Shown here: positions 34,663 to 43,423 of the stretch, in pieces
Layout of the letters: each line of letters begins with the position of its first letter
How positions within the stretch are numbered: the stretch's first letter is position 1
DNA from: Treponema sp. C6A8
GTDB taxonomy: Bacteria; Spirochaetota; Spirochaetia; Treponematales; Treponemataceae
Assembly (NCBI RefSeq): GCF_000619925.1
Contig: NZ_JHVB01000009.1
Location: forward strand, 62,001 to 126,000
Direction: 5' to 3'
DNA length: 64,000 nucleotides
Notes under the pieces: generated by a model
What the model saw: only the letters and a program-made list of their open reading frames with translations
What the model was told of the DNA's origin: nothing
Database searches by the model: none
Program-made: the position numbers and the translations under genes

Positions 34663-36234
34663 ATGCAGTTTCATTCGTATTCATCTCAATGTGCATTTTC
34701 ATCAATTGAAGATATAAAGGGCAAGCACGTAACCGTTATGGGACTGGGCTTGAACGGAGGCGGACTTGCGGCAGTGCGTTTCTTTTTGAAAAAGGGCGCT
34801 TACGTTATTTCTACCGACATGAAGACTGCCGAGCAGCTTAAGCCTTCTGTGGACGCGCTGATGGCGGACAAATCGCTGCCACTTAAAAACCTGACCTTCC
34901 ACCTGGGCGAGCATCGCATTGAAGACTTTGAAAATGCCGACTGCGTTATTAAAAATCCGGGAATTAAATACGAGGGCAACAAATATCTGGCAGCGGCCCG
35001 CGCCATTGAAACTGATTTGAGCATTTTCCTGCGTTTTACAGACTGCCCGATTATTGCGGTTACCGGCAGCAAGGGAAAATCTTCTACTGTTAGCGCAATT
35101 CACTACGGTCTGACTCAGGCCGGCTACAAGAGTTTTTTGGGCGGAAACATCACCGTTAGCCCGCTGACTTTTATTGATGAAGTTTCCAGCGACACTCCGG
35201 TTGTAATTGAATTTTCTTCATGGCAGCTGGCTGACCTGCGGGGACGAGGAGTCCTGCGCCCTTATATTTCCGTAATTACAAAAATCGTGCCGGATCACCA
35301 GAACTGGTACGGTAATATGGAAGATTACGTTGCAGACAAGCGCCTGATTTACGCAAACCAGAGCCGGGGTGACTATTCGATTTTTGATTTTGGCGGCGAT
35401 GAACCTGGAACAGGTCCTGCATGTGGCGGCACCTGGGGAAATCTTTTTGCAGGAGAAACAAAGGCCACCGTACTCCGCTACAGCGCAGAAAAACCAAAAG
35501 ATTCAGATTCAAAGTTCTTCGGCGTATGGCAGGAAAAGGATGAAAGCGGACACTTTACTGGAAAGCTTTTCCTTCCACAGATGGAAAAGCCGGAAGTTAT
35601 TTTGAGAGGTCTTTCAGTACCGGGCGAGCACATGCGCACCAACGTTTTGAACGCGGCTCTTGTAATGTACCTTATGCACGTGCCGGCAGAAAAAATCATT
35701 TCTATTCTTGGAAACTGGCAGGGAATTACCCACCGCCTTCAGTATTTTTATTCATGGAAGTGCGGTTCAAAAGAATACAAGTTCTACAACGATTCCTGCG
35801 CGACAGTTCCAGAGGCAGCCGCTGCAGCAACTCAGGCATTCGGAAAGCCGGTTACACTGGTTACAGGCGGAACCGACAAGGGCCTGGAGCTTGATCCGCT
35901 GGTAAAAGTCCTTGCAAAACCTGAAGAGGGCGAACACCCGGTAAAGGACATTTACTTTTTAAGCGGCACTGCAACAGACAAGATTTTGCCGGCCCTTGAT
36001 GATAAAGGCAAAACTTATTACGGAGATTTTGATTCTCTGGAAGAACTTCTTACCTGCCTTAAAGCAAACCTTGTAAAACAGGCAGAAAAGGCCGCAAAAG
36101 CGGGAGCAGATTCTCCTTCTGATGCAACTTCCGAAGTAATCGTTTTCTCTCCGGGAGCAACATCATTCGGAATGTTCAACAACGAGTTTGACCGCGGCGA
36201 AAAGTTCATGGCTGCTGTAAAGAAATTATTTTAA
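34663..36234 (+). CDS. murD: UDP-N-acetylmuramoylalanine--D-glutamate ligase
   Basis: A 523-residue Mur ligase adding D-Glu to UDP-MurNAc-L-Ala in cytoplasmic peptidoglycan precursor synthesis. The N-terminal Rossmann part begins VTVMGLGLNGGGLAAVRF; the ATP loop is VTGSKGKSSTVSAI near residue 132; HRLQYF and NDSCATVPEAAAAA with VTGGTDKG mark the central and C-terminal domains. It is about 70 residues longer than E. coli MurD. GGAG lies seven bases before the ATG. No other mur gene is adjacent; mraY is at 53895. Confidence 0.93.
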   Translation: MQFHSYSSQCAFSSIEDIKGKHVTVMGLGLNGGGLAAVRFFLKKGAYVISTDMKTAEQLKPSVDALMADKSLPLKNLTFHLGEHRIEDFENADCVIKNPGIKYEGNKYLAAARAIETDLSIFLRFTDCPIIAVTGSKGKSSTVSAIHYGLTQAGYKSFLGGNITVSPLTFIDEVSSDTPVVIEFSSWQLADLRGRGVLRPYISVITKIVPDHQNWYGNMEDYVADKRLIYANQSRGDYSIFDFGGDEPGTGPACGGTWGNLFAGETKATVLRYSAEKPKDSDSKFFGVWQEKDESGHFTGKLFLPQMEKPEVILRGLSVPGEHMRTNVLNAALVMYLMHVPAEKIISILGNWQGITHRLQYFYSWKCGSKEYKFYNDSCATVPEAAAAATQAFGKPVTLVTGGTDKGLELDPLVKVLAKPEEGEHPVKDIYFLSGTATDKILPALDDKGKTYYGDFDSLEELLTCLKANLVKQAEKAAKAGADSPSDATSEVIVFSPGATSFGMFNNEFDRGEKFMAAVKKLF

Positions 36235-36246
36235 CATAATTGCAAC

Positions 36247-36318
36247 ACCATTCTGCTGAGCAGAATGGTTCAGGCGGTTACATGCACTGCAAATTTTTAA
36301 GAAAAATTTTTAACCGCC
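36247..36318 (+). repeat. Two-stem intergenic element (family B), copy 3
   Basis: Hairpin ACCATTCTGC-TGA-GCAGAATGGT (36247-36269), spacer TCA, then stem GGCGGTTA / TAACCGCC closing a 30-nt loop (36281-36310). It lies between the convergent murD and phosphodiesterase genes, where it may also stop transcription, though no T tract follows. Confidence 0.65.
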
Positions 36319-36321
36319 GCA

Positions 36322-37452
36322 TTACTTACGTCGCTCAAAAGCAAGAGTATTTTCGCCCTCTTTTTCTATGATAATAAGAGGAACGCTAACTTCCTTATCG
36401 GTCAGGCCGCCACAAGCGCACATCTTTGACGGAGAATTTTCGTCCCAGATAAAGGCTTTATTACTTGTGGAAATGGCAATAAAATCACCAATTCCGGTAA
36501 CGTTCTTATTAGGCTCTCCGTTACCGAAAAGATTTTTCTTTTCAATATCTTCCTTAGAATAAAGAATAAAATCGTTTCCGTATTTGTCTTCAAACTTCTG
36601 GCGGAAGGCATCCTTGCACTCAGGCTTTATATAAAAACTTACAGCGCGGCTTTCCATGGAAATCGGGAACTGCAGCATTTCTGCAATTTCGCTGTCTTTT
36701 GAAAGCATGATATTTTCAACATCCGAAATTCCGTGGGTAGAAGTAATCAAAACAAGAGAATCATTAAGACTGTTGCAGAGAACTTCCATTTTTTCATTCA
36801 GGATTTTTATCAGCTGAGTATTATCAGGATGATAGGCGCCCTTTTCCCTCATTGTGCAGAAAGGCTCATCACAGTAGGCAAAAGTAAAACTCTTCCACTT
36901 AGACTGGCAGACACGCTTTACCCTCGCGCTGATGCTGTCTATTTTTGCAAAAGGATTTTTTCCCATCGGAGAAATGCGGTTTACCTGCACCCTTCCGATT
37001 TTCGCAAGCTTTTCATCAAGCTTTTCATTTGGAAGATAATAGTCGGCAAGATAGAAGAAGCCTGCAGGTTCCGAAGAATCCTTAAGAGTGTTGTCAAAAC
37101 AGTTTACGATTTTATATTCCTGGCGGAAGAACATTGTTTCACCAAGCCAGCCGTGTTCAATCGGCATCTGGGCAGTTTCAAATGAAGTAAGCCCCGGAGT
37201 TGTAGAAGACGGAAAAACTGAAGTAATTCCTGCCTTAAGGTTGCGGCGTAAAAAATCATCGGGCTGAAGATGATGATTTAAAGCATCCATTCCAAGCCCG
37301 TCAAGAATTATTACGACCACGTTTTTGTAGTTTTTAGAAAGAACACGGTCTACAGCCGTCATTGTAGAATGCCCAGGCTTTAGACCATAATATTTCAGGA
37401 TAGAATTAGAGAAGTTTACAATACAATTGTTATAGTCTGGAGTTGTAATCAT
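36322..37452 (-). CDS. Alkaline-phosphatase-superfamily phosphodiesterase
   Basis: A 376-residue cytoplasmic protein of the type I phosphodiesterase/nucleotide pyrophosphatase group. VVVIILDGLGMDALNHH carries the first metal Asp; PSSTTPGLTSFETAQMPIEHGWLGE holds the nucleophile Thr; later ITSTHGISD supplies the second metal site. It hydrolyses a phosphodiester or phosphomonoester of unknown identity. TAGAAT lies exactly 6 nt before the ATG, with TTGCAG 17 bp upstream, so the mRNA appears leaderless. Confidence 0.8.
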   Translation of the reverse strand: MITTPDYNNCIVNFSNSILKYYGLKPGHSTMTAVDRVLSKNYKNVVVIILDGLGMDALNHHLQPDDFLRRNLKAGITSVFPSSTTPGLTSFETAQMPIEHGWLGETMFFRQEYKIVNCFDNTLKDSSEPAGFFYLADYYLPNEKLDEKLAKIGRVQVNRISPMGKNPFAKIDSISARVKRVCQSKWKSFTFAYCDEPFCTMREKGAYHPDNTQLIKILNEKMEVLCNSLNDSLVLITSTHGISDVENIMLSKDSEIAEMLQFPISMESRAVSFYIKPECKDAFRQKFEDKYGNDFILYSKEDIEKKNLFGNGEPNKNVTGIGDFIAISTSNKAFIWDENSPSKMCACGGLTDKEVSVPLIIIEKEGENTLAFERRK

Positions 37453-37496
37453 TCTTTAATTCTATCACTGGAATTCAAAATCTGCAAAAATATTTG

Positions 37497-39170
37497 CTAA
37501 AAGTTGAGGGCGCTTACCACAGCGGCAATACCGGCGCGGCCAACGTTAGAGCTCTTTCCTACACCCCATACCTGATTTCCGTCTTCCTTGGTAATCTGAA
37601 CATAAGCAATAGCCTTTGTGTCAGAACCTTTACCAATAGAATGCTCGTGGAAGCTTGTGATGTTGAAACGAGGGGCAGGAGTCTGCTTCATGGCATTTAC
37701 AAAGGCATCAAGAGGTCCGTTTCCATTAGCAGCGATTGCATAATTTTTGCCTTCCCAGGCAACAGTTGCCATACATGCTACCTGTTCATGCTCGTTATCA
37801 CCGCGTTCACCTTCAATATGACGTTCTGAGATTTCGATAACGTTGAGAGGTGATTTTGTATTGAGCCAGCGGGCTGCAAACTCTGCGTAAAGTTCATCGG
37901 CCTTAAGTTCGCGCTGAGCCTTGTCTGCGGCAGTTTTGATAACTTCGCCGATTGCAGGGTGCATAGCCTTTGGCGCAACAATTCCAAAATCCTGTTCCAG
38001 AATGTAAGCAGCACCACCCTTTCCACTCTGACTGTTGATTCGGATAATACCTTCGTACTGGCGTCCGATGTCGTGCGGGTCAATAGGAAGATATGGAACA
38101 TCCCAAACAGCATTGTCTTCCATCTTTGTGCGGGCAGCCATACCCTTGCGGATTGCATCCTGATGTGAACCAGAGAAAGCTGTAAATACAAGTTCACCGG
38201 CATAAGGAGTACGAGGGTGAATTGACATGCCTGTCAGGCGCATATAGTCATTTGCAATGTGTTCGATATTGCTGAAGTCCAGCTGAGGATCAACACCCTG
38301 TGTGTACATGTTCAAGGCAACAGTTACAATGTCCAGGTTTCCTGTGCGTTCACCGTTTCCAAAGAGACAGCCTTCCACGCGGTCAGCGCCGGCAAGAAGT
38401 CCAAGTTCACACTGAGCTACACCCTCGCCGCGGTCATTGTGGTTGTGAAGGGAAATAATGCAGGAGTTGCGGTCAGAAATCTTCTGGCAGAAGTATTCAA
38501 TCTGGTCTGCAAACTGGTTAGGCAAAGCACATTCAACAGTTGTTGGCAGGTTCAAAATGATTTTATTTTCCGGACTTGCTCCCCATTCCTTCATTACAGC
38601 TTCGCACACTTCAACAGCGTAATCGATTTCTGTGTTAGAAAAACTTTCCGGCGAGTATTCCAGACGGATATCTGTGTCGCCGGCATCTTTCAGGCAGTTT
38701 TTTACGCATTTTACGCCGTCAATTGCAATCTGTTTGATTTCTTCTTTTGATTTATTAAAGGTGTACTTGCGCTGAGCCGGTGAAGTTGAATTATAAATAT
38801 GGAAAATTGCCTTTTTTACGCCTTTAAGCGCTTCAAAAGTGCGGATTACAAGATGCTCGCGGGCCTGACAGAGAACCTGAAGGGTAACATCTTCCGGCAC
38901 GTGATTTTCTTCGATAAGGCGGCGCATAAAATTAAACTCAGTATCAGAAGCAGAAGGGAAACCAACTTCGATTTCCTTAAAGCCAAGTTTTACAAGAATG
39001 TCAAAAAATTCAAGTTTCTGTTCAACGCCCATAGGGTTAATTAGAGCCTGGTTTCCGTCACGCAAATCTACAGACACCCAGGTTGGAGCCTTTGTGATTG
39101 TCTTTGCAGGCCAGGTTCTGTTTGTGATTGGAATCGGCTGGAATGGCTTGTACTTTTCAACATTTTTCAT
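37497..39170 (-). CDS. leuA: 2-isopropylmalate synthase
   Basis: A 557-residue enzyme condensing acetyl-CoA with 2-oxoisovalerate, the first step of leucine synthesis. The TIM-barrel has SVDLRDGNQAL, EIEVGFPSASDTEF, SLHNHNDRGEGVAQ with the metal His residues, and GCLFGNGERTGN. The C-terminal part (from about residue 430) is the leucine-feedback domain. It belongs to the longer LeuA group. GAGGTG lies before the ATG. A leucine-rich leader peptide and attenuator precede it (39194-39360), and no other leu gene is adjacent. Confidence 0.93.
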   Translation of the reverse strand: MKNVEKYKPFQPIPITNRTWPAKTITKAPTWVSVDLRDGNQALINPMGVEQKLEFFDILVKLGFKEIEVGFPSASDTEFNFMRRLIEENHVPEDVTLQVLCQAREHLVIRTFEALKGVKKAIFHIYNSTSPAQRKYTFNKSKEEIKQIAIDGVKCVKNCLKDAGDTDIRLEYSPESFSNTEIDYAVEVCEAVMKEWGASPENKIILNLPTTVECALPNQFADQIEYFCQKISDRNSCIISLHNHNDRGEGVAQCELGLLAGADRVEGCLFGNGERTGNLDIVTVALNMYTQGVDPQLDFSNIEHIANDYMRLTGMSIHPRTPYAGELVFTAFSGSHQDAIRKGMAARTKMEDNAVWDVPYLPIDPHDIGRQYEGIIRINSQSGKGGAAYILEQDFGIVAPKAMHPAIGEVIKTAADKAQRELKADELYAEFAARWLNTKSPLNVIEISERHIEGERGDNEHEQVACMATVAWEGKNYAIAANGNGPLDAFVNAMKQTPAPRFNITSFHEHSIGKGSDTKAIAYVQITKEDGNQVWGVGKSSNVGRAGIAAVVSALNF

Positions 39171-39193
39171 AAAACACCTCGCAGTTTAGTTTG

Positions 39194-39226
39194 AAAAAAA
39201 AAAGACCCGTCGCAAGGACAGGTCTT
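39194..39226 (-). terminator. Attenuator terminator before leuA
   Basis: On the minus strand AAGACC-T-GTC pairs with GAC-G-GGTCTT around CTTGC, followed by a run of ten or more T, all before the leuA ribosome-binding site. The 5' arm can instead pair upstream: GCAAG...AGGT at the end of the leader ORF matches ACCT...CTTGC, giving an antiterminator that excludes the terminator. Confidence 0.8.
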
Positions 39227-39268
39227 TGTTATTTGCAATTTAATCTGAATATGAATAAATCACACCAC

Positions 39269-39325
39269 CTATCGCTTGCAGCAAAAAAGAGAAGATAGAG
39301 ATAGTAGTAGCAATTTCTTATTCAT
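39269..39325 (-). CDS. leuL: Leucine leader peptide
   Basis: An 18-residue ORF, MNKKLLLLSLSSLFCCKR, with six leucines, four of them in a row and mostly CTA codons. It lies about 100 nt upstream of leuA, followed by a terminator that can be replaced by an antiterminator beginning at its last codons. This is the classical arrangement in which ribosome stalling at Leu codons when charged tRNA-Leu is scarce permits read-through. TATTCT ends exactly 6 nt before the ATG, so the leader would be translated from a leaderless mRNA. Confidence 0.8.
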   Translation of the reverse strand: MNKKLLLLSLSSLFCCKR

Positions 39326-39331
39326 GGCTCA

Positions 39332-39360
39332 AGAATATGATATTTATAAGTTTATGTCAA
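39332..39360 (-). promoter_or_regulatory. Promoter of leuL-leuA
   Basis: On the minus strand a perfect TTGACA (39355-39360), a 17-bp spacer, and TATTCT (39332-39337). Predicted transcription start coincides with the leuL ATG at 39325. Confidence 0.8.
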
Positions 39361-39391
39361 TTGAAGTGGGACTAAAATCAGTAAAGTATTA

Positions 39392-40060
39392 CTAAATATG
39401 GAAGTTCAGTTTAAGCCCTACGCTTATTATCATTCCCTGTGCACCCTCTCCGGCGAAAAGAGAGCCCAGCGGCAGATAAGTGTGGAATACAGGTCCCAGA
39501 CGCAGATGAGGAACTAAATCATAAAGCCAGGAAGCGCCAAATGACAGATAGAGAAAGCGGGCATTATCCCAGAAGTACGAATTAATCTTATCCATATCAG
39601 AGCCGGCAGAACCAGTGTAGCCCGAATCAGTTTCCTTTACGCCGCCCGCAAGAATTCCAAATCGCATCAAAAAGGCAAGCCCAGTAGAAAACTGAAAGCG
39701 TGATTTTTCGTTAGGGTAAAGAGAAAAAACAGCCGGGATATCCAGCAAAAGGCTTACGGTCTGCGAAGTGCGGTTTTCTATTTCAGCAGGAAGAGCCTGC
39801 CCGTCGTACCAGAGGTGATACATAGTAAAAAAGCTGAGTGTCGGCTGAAGGGCAATCTTTGTATAATTAGGCCAGAGAAAGCCGATGCTTATCGGGTAGA
39901 TAACAGGACTCGGAGCGCTTACAAGAGAACTTTCCGGGTTAACGTAAACCGCAGGAGAAAACTCCGCCGTTAAATCAGCAGAAGAAAAAAAGCCTTCTGC
40001 ATGAAGAGAAAAAAGCGAAAAAGATAAAACTGTCAGAATAAAAAGTTTTTTCAAATGCAC
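39392..40060 (-). CDS. Exported protein, probable outer-membrane beta-barrel
   Basis: A 222-residue protein with a signal peptide (KKLFILTVLSFSLFSLHA). The mature part alternates aromatic and polar residues (FGASWLYDLVPHLRLGPVF, ending GLKLNFHI), as in small outer-membrane barrels that end in an aromatic-rich strand. Third gene of a minus-strand set with two lipoproteins, 9 bp after the previous stop. No family recognised. Confidence 0.6.
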   Translation of the reverse strand: MHLKKLFILTVLSFSLFSLHAEGFFSSADLTAEFSPAVYVNPESSLVSAPSPVIYPISIGFLWPNYTKIALQPTLSFFTMYHLWYDGQALPAEIENRTSQTVSLLLDIPAVFSLYPNEKSRFQFSTGLAFLMRFGILAGGVKETDSGYTGSAGSDMDKINSYFWDNARFLYLSFGASWLYDLVPHLRLGPVFHTYLPLGSLFAGEGAQGMIISVGLKLNFHI

Positions 40061-40069
40061 CGCATTCTA

Positions 40070-41311
40070 TTATAACTTAGAATACAAACTTTTGTTCAAA
40101 TTTATTTCAACAAATCCTGCGCGACCTGTTTTATAGAAGGAAGATTCTTCCCATGCCGCATACAAGGTTGTACCCGAAATTACAAAATCAGAGTAAACGT
40201 AATCCATAGGAAGCTTTGGAAGGCGGATTGCAACAGGCTTTCCGCCACGAAGGATATGCTTGCCAGGAAGAGCCCCCTCTAAAAAGAGAGTTCCGTCCTC
40301 AAATAAAGCAGCGGACCAGGTCTGTGCGATAATGGCCGTTGCGTAAAGTTCCTTGCCGGCGCCAGCACTTCCTGCATTTCCCTCAGTGCCGCCTGCCCCT
40401 CCCGCAGGAGCCCAGCCCGTCTGTGCTATGTTTTTATAATTTCTCCACGAAGAACCGCCCGAAGTTTTTACGTCAATTGAAAAATTAGTCTTCTTTGAAA
40501 AGCCAGCCAGCAGTTTTTTAATTCTCTCCGGCGCAAACTTATATTCCAGCTGCTCTTTTTTGGCGCGGAATTCGTCCTGTGAACTTTCCGTAACAGAAAT
40601 ATTTGAGTTGGCATTTACCGGGCTCAAAGTCAAAAGTGAAGGAACCGGCTTCCAGTTAATGTAGGTAAAATCAGTTTTTACGTCAGAAATGGTCTTAACG
40701 CAGCAGGTCCAGTTAATTCCGTCCCAGTAATAATCAATCACTTCAGAATTAGAAAGCTTTACCAGGTTATTGCAGTTGATAATTGGATATGAAATACGCG
40801 ACTGAGGATCAAACTGAATCAAAAAAAGGTGCTGGGCATCTGCCGCAGAATATTTATAATCCTTAATCGTATCATTAAAAAAGGCGCTCTTAAAAACAGA
40901 AAAAATCGGAGTTTCATTCAAAAAAATAAGGTTTCCAGCAGTACGGTCAGTAAAAATATTTTCATCCTTTGAAAGCTGCTTTTCTTCGCCATTAAAGCTG
41001 ATGATTCCCAGGCGATTCACCACTGCAAAGGCCTTATTTTCCCCCTCGCTGGTTGCGCAGTTGGCGCTGGAAATACGCACAGCCTCGGTCCAGGGAGTAA
41101 GAGGACTAAAAGGAACATTCTGAATCTTATCAATCGGCTTATAATCGGTTCGCGTAAAATAATACCAGGTGTGGCTTCCGTTTTTTGCCTTCATGGAAAG
41201 TTCTGGAATCTGACTTTCATTTTCATAAGGGCTAACCTTTTCCTTACAGCCAAAAAATCCCAGAGAAAGAATTACAAAAGTGATGCAAATAAATTTAGTC
41301 CGAATGCTCAT
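40070..41311 (-). CDS. Lipoprotein of unknown function
   Basis: A 413-residue protein with a lipoprotein signal ending SLGFFGC (Cys22). The rest is beta-rich with a Gly/Ala-rich stretch near residues 315-330. It may be a repeat or propeller-like surface protein; no family recognised. It overlaps the upstream lipoprotein gene by 17 bases, so they are coexpressed. Confidence 0.65.
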   Translation of the reverse strand: MSIRTKFICITFVILSLGFFGCKEKVSPYENESQIPELSMKAKNGSHTWYYFTRTDYKPIDKIQNVPFSPLTPWTEAVRISSANCATSEGENKAFAVVNRLGIISFNGEEKQLSKDENIFTDRTAGNLIFLNETPIFSVFKSAFFNDTIKDYKYSAADAQHLFLIQFDPQSRISYPIINCNNLVKLSNSEVIDYYWDGINWTCCVKTISDVKTDFTYINWKPVPSLLTLSPVNANSNISVTESSQDEFRAKKEQLEYKFAPERIKKLLAGFSKKTNFSIDVKTSGGSSWRNYKNIAQTGWAPAGGAGGTEGNAGSAGAGKELYATAIIAQTWSAALFEDGTLFLEGALPGKHILRGGKPVAIRLPKLPMDYVYSDFVISGTTLYAAWEESSFYKTGRAGFVEINLNKSLYSKL

Positions 41312-42218
41312 AATCTTCTGTTAATATCGGCAAGTAGGACAAGTCGGCTGAGACCTTTTTTGCAGTGCTTGCAGAAAGCGTAACTGCATAAGTATTTTCT
41401 ACTATATAAGCTTGAGCAGTATTTTTTTTCAGTGTAAGAAGATGATATTTCTGAATGATTTGATTTTCAGGAAGAAAAGATGAAAGAAGGTTTTTATCTT
41501 GCTGCAGTCCCACCAGTTCCTCTTCTACAGTAAAAACATAGGATGTATTCAAGTATCTGGATTCAAAAATCGCAGAGCTAAGCTTTTCCAAAAGAAGAGC
41601 GGAATCTATCTGCCAGGGATTATAAAATTTAGGCTTTGACTCACCCTGGCTTTCAAAAGAAAGAATTGACTGCTCAATATTCTGATTAATTTTTTCCTGC
41701 ATCTTTTTCCAGTTAAACTGCATCAAAAATCTTTTCAGTTCTTCAGAAGAGAGGCCGTTTTCTTTTCTATTCCTGATGATTTTCTGCATCGCATCTGCAG
41801 TAAAGCCCCCTTCCCAGGAAATCCGGCAGCACACTTTTCCCGAATAAAAATCTCCTCCTGCAAAATAGGGATAAAGCGCCCCCGCCGGCTTAAAAAAAGA
41901 AACTTCCCCGCCGTCACTAAGGCGAGTAAGGGGAAAAGCCGTAAGAGAAAAAGGTTCGTTTAACTTCAGGGTAAATGAAAAAGATTTTTCTTCACCAGCA
42001 AGAAAAAAGACCTTTTCAAAATCGGCAGAACGGGCGCAGATTTTCCAGCGGGAAAGTTGCGGCAATTCTGCCCCAGCCTTCCATTCAGGCAGAATAAATT
42101 CAACTTCTTCTTCATCAGAAATCAAAGAATTCTGACAGCCTGCAAAAGTTGCAGACAGCCCCGCAAAAAGCCAGCAGAAAGCAAAAATCCGCATCAAAGT
42201 ATAAATAATTCTTTTCAT
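41295..42218 (-). CDS. Lipoprotein of unknown function
   Basis: A 307-residue protein with lipoprotein signal (FCWLFAGLSATFAGC). I start it at 42218: the upstream in-frame extension to 42332 encodes an implausible region before the signal peptide, while a TATATT box lies 5 nt before this ATG. No family recognised. First gene of a three-gene envelope cluster, divergent from hisG. Confidence 0.65.
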   Translation of the reverse strand: MKRIIYTLMRIFAFCWLFAGLSATFAGCQNSLISDEEEVEFILPEWKAGAELPQLSRWKICARSADFEKVFFLAGEEKSFSFTLKLNEPFSLTAFPLTRLSDGGEVSFFKPAGALYPYFAGGDFYSGKVCCRISWEGGFTADAMQKIIRNRKENGLSSEELKRFLMQFNWKKMQEKINQNIEQSILSFESQGESKPKFYNPWQIDSALLLEKLSSAIFESRYLNTSYVFTVEEELVGLQQDKNLLSSFLPENQIIQKYHLLTLKKNTAQAYIVENTYAVTLSASTAKKVSADLSYLPILTEDYEHSD

Positions 42219-42281
42219 ACTATAATATATCCGCAGACAATAAAAATTCGGAAACAATAGAGAAAAAAAAATTGCAAAATT

Positions 42282-42289
42282 GCTATAAT
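42282..42289 (+). promoter_or_regulatory. Extended -10 promoter upstream of hisG
   Basis: GCTATAAT preceded by T at 42281 gives TGnTATAAT. It would produce a leader of about 100 nt before hisG. No -35 consensus is visible. Confidence 0.45.
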
Positions 42290-42344
42290 CACCGCGGAGT
42301 TTGTTTATAGTTATGGGAGCCTCGCCTGACATGTAGCAATTAAC

Positions 42345-42377
42345 GTATAAATATGATAAAATATTGCATATTTATAC
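42345..42377 (+). promoter_or_regulatory. Perfect inverted repeat upstream of hisG
   Basis: GTATAAATATG (42345-42355) and CATATTTATAC (42367-42377) are exact complements, 11 bp each with an 11-bp spacer, 18 bp before the hisG ATG. Either an operator for an unknown regulator or an RNA hairpin near the AAGGA ribosome-binding site. I see no His-rich leader peptide. Confidence 0.5.
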
Positions 42378-42395
42378 AAAATTAAGGACATAGAT

Positions 42396-43268
42396 ATGGA
42401 AAAACTTAAAATCCTTCTTGCAAAGGGAAGAATCTACGAATCAGTTTACTCACTTTTGAGCGACGTAGGAATTTCAATTTACCTTCCTGACCGCACTTAT
42501 TTTCCAATCACAAATCAGGATGACCTTGCTTTTCAGGTTGTAAAGCCTCAGATTACAAGTGCCCTTCTGGCTCAGAACAAGGCAGATGTAGGCTTCAGCG
42601 GAAAAGACTGGGTTTACGAAAACGGAGTTCAGGACGACGTTGTAGAAATCATGGATCTTGGCTTTGACCCTGTCCGCATCGTTGCCGCTATCCCTGACAC
42701 AGTTGATTACGACAAGCTTCTTAAAGGTCACGTTACAATCGCAACCGAATATCAGGCCCTTACAAAGAAATACATCGAAGACAAAAAAATCGACGGAACA
42801 ATTTTCCGCACCTGGGGAACCAGCGAAGGCTTTGTTCAGGATAACGACGAAGCTCTTGCCCAGATTCTTGTAGACAACACTTCAACAGGCTCAAGCCTGC
42901 GCGCAAACCGCCTCAAGATTGTAGACACTCTGATGGAATCTTCTACCAGAATGTACGCTTCTAAAAAGGCAATGGAAGACCCGGAGAAAAAGCAGAAAAT
43001 CATGGAGCTCAAAATGCTCTTTGAAACCGTTTTGAACGCCCGCAACCGCGTAATGCTCGAAATGAACTGCTCAAACGAAGATTTTGACACCCTCATCAAG
43101 GGAATCCCTTCAATGAAGAGCCCAACCGTTTCTCCTCTTTTCGGCGGCAACGGTTACGCTATCAAAATCGCCGTTAAAAAAAGCGAAGTACCGACCCTTC
43201 TGCCAAAACTCCAGAAGCTCGGTGCCACAGACATTGTAGAGTACGAACTTAGAAAGGTTATGTTGTAA
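42396..43268 (+). CDS. hisG: ATP phosphoribosyltransferase
   Basis: A 290-residue enzyme joining ATP and PRPP, the first step of histidine synthesis. KILLAKGRIYE, ADVGFSGKDWVYE, and the PRPP loop region around DNTSTGSSLRAN (D-x-x-x-T-G-x-T-like) are present. Length matches the long form with a C-terminal ACT-like feedback domain (from about residue 215). AAGGA precedes the ATG. hisB lies 155 bp downstream beyond a repeat; other his genes are not in the window. Confidence 0.92.
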   Translation: MEKLKILLAKGRIYESVYSLLSDVGISIYLPDRTYFPITNQDDLAFQVVKPQITSALLAQNKADVGFSGKDWVYENGVQDDVVEIMDLGFDPVRIVAAIPDTVDYDKLLKGHVTIATEYQALTKKYIEDKKIDGTIFRTWGTSEGFVQDNDEALAQILVDNTSTGSSLRANRLKIVDTLMESSTRMYASKKAMEDPEKKQKIMELKMLFETVLNARNRVMLEMNCSNEDFDTLIKGIPSMKSPTVSPLFGGNGYAIKIAVKKSEVPTLLPKLQKLGATDIVEYELRKVML

Positions 43269-43413
43269 GAGGTTACAGGTTATAGGAGTGGAGGGGAAAG
43301 CCTTCCCCTGGGTTCAGCCCTGCGGTCTTCACCCACCCCTTCGCCTAGGGGGACGCAAAGCTTACCCCCTAAAACCCCTATCACCTATCACCTAGAACCT
43401 AGAACCTAAAACC
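43269..43413. repeat. Heptamer tracts flanking a family C repeat, hisG-hisB gap
   Basis: Five tandem heptamers (CCTATCA twice, CCTAGAA twice, CCTAAAA) fill 43377-43411 just before the hisB ribosome-binding site. Inverted versions (AGGTTAC, AGGTTAT, AGG) lie at 43271-43287. Between them, 43291-43371 is a second copy of the family C element (AGGGGAAAGCCTTCCCCT, TTCAGCC, GGGGGAC, ACCCCCT), compare 8069-8157. The flanking heptamers can pair into a long imperfect stem. Confidence 0.6.
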
Positions 43414-43423
43414 GGAGGTTAAT

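Noticed and set aside
39194-39360. T-box riboswitch upstream of leuA
   Set aside because: No T-box sequence or stem I is visible, while a Leu-rich ORF with terminator and antiterminator is.
42319-42341. Short ORF MGASPDM before hisG as a histidine leader peptide
   Set aside because: It contains no histidine codons and no terminator/antiterminator follows.
43377-43411. Tandem CCTANNA units as a CRISPR array
   Set aside because: Repeats are 7 bp with no spacers, and no cas genes are nearby.
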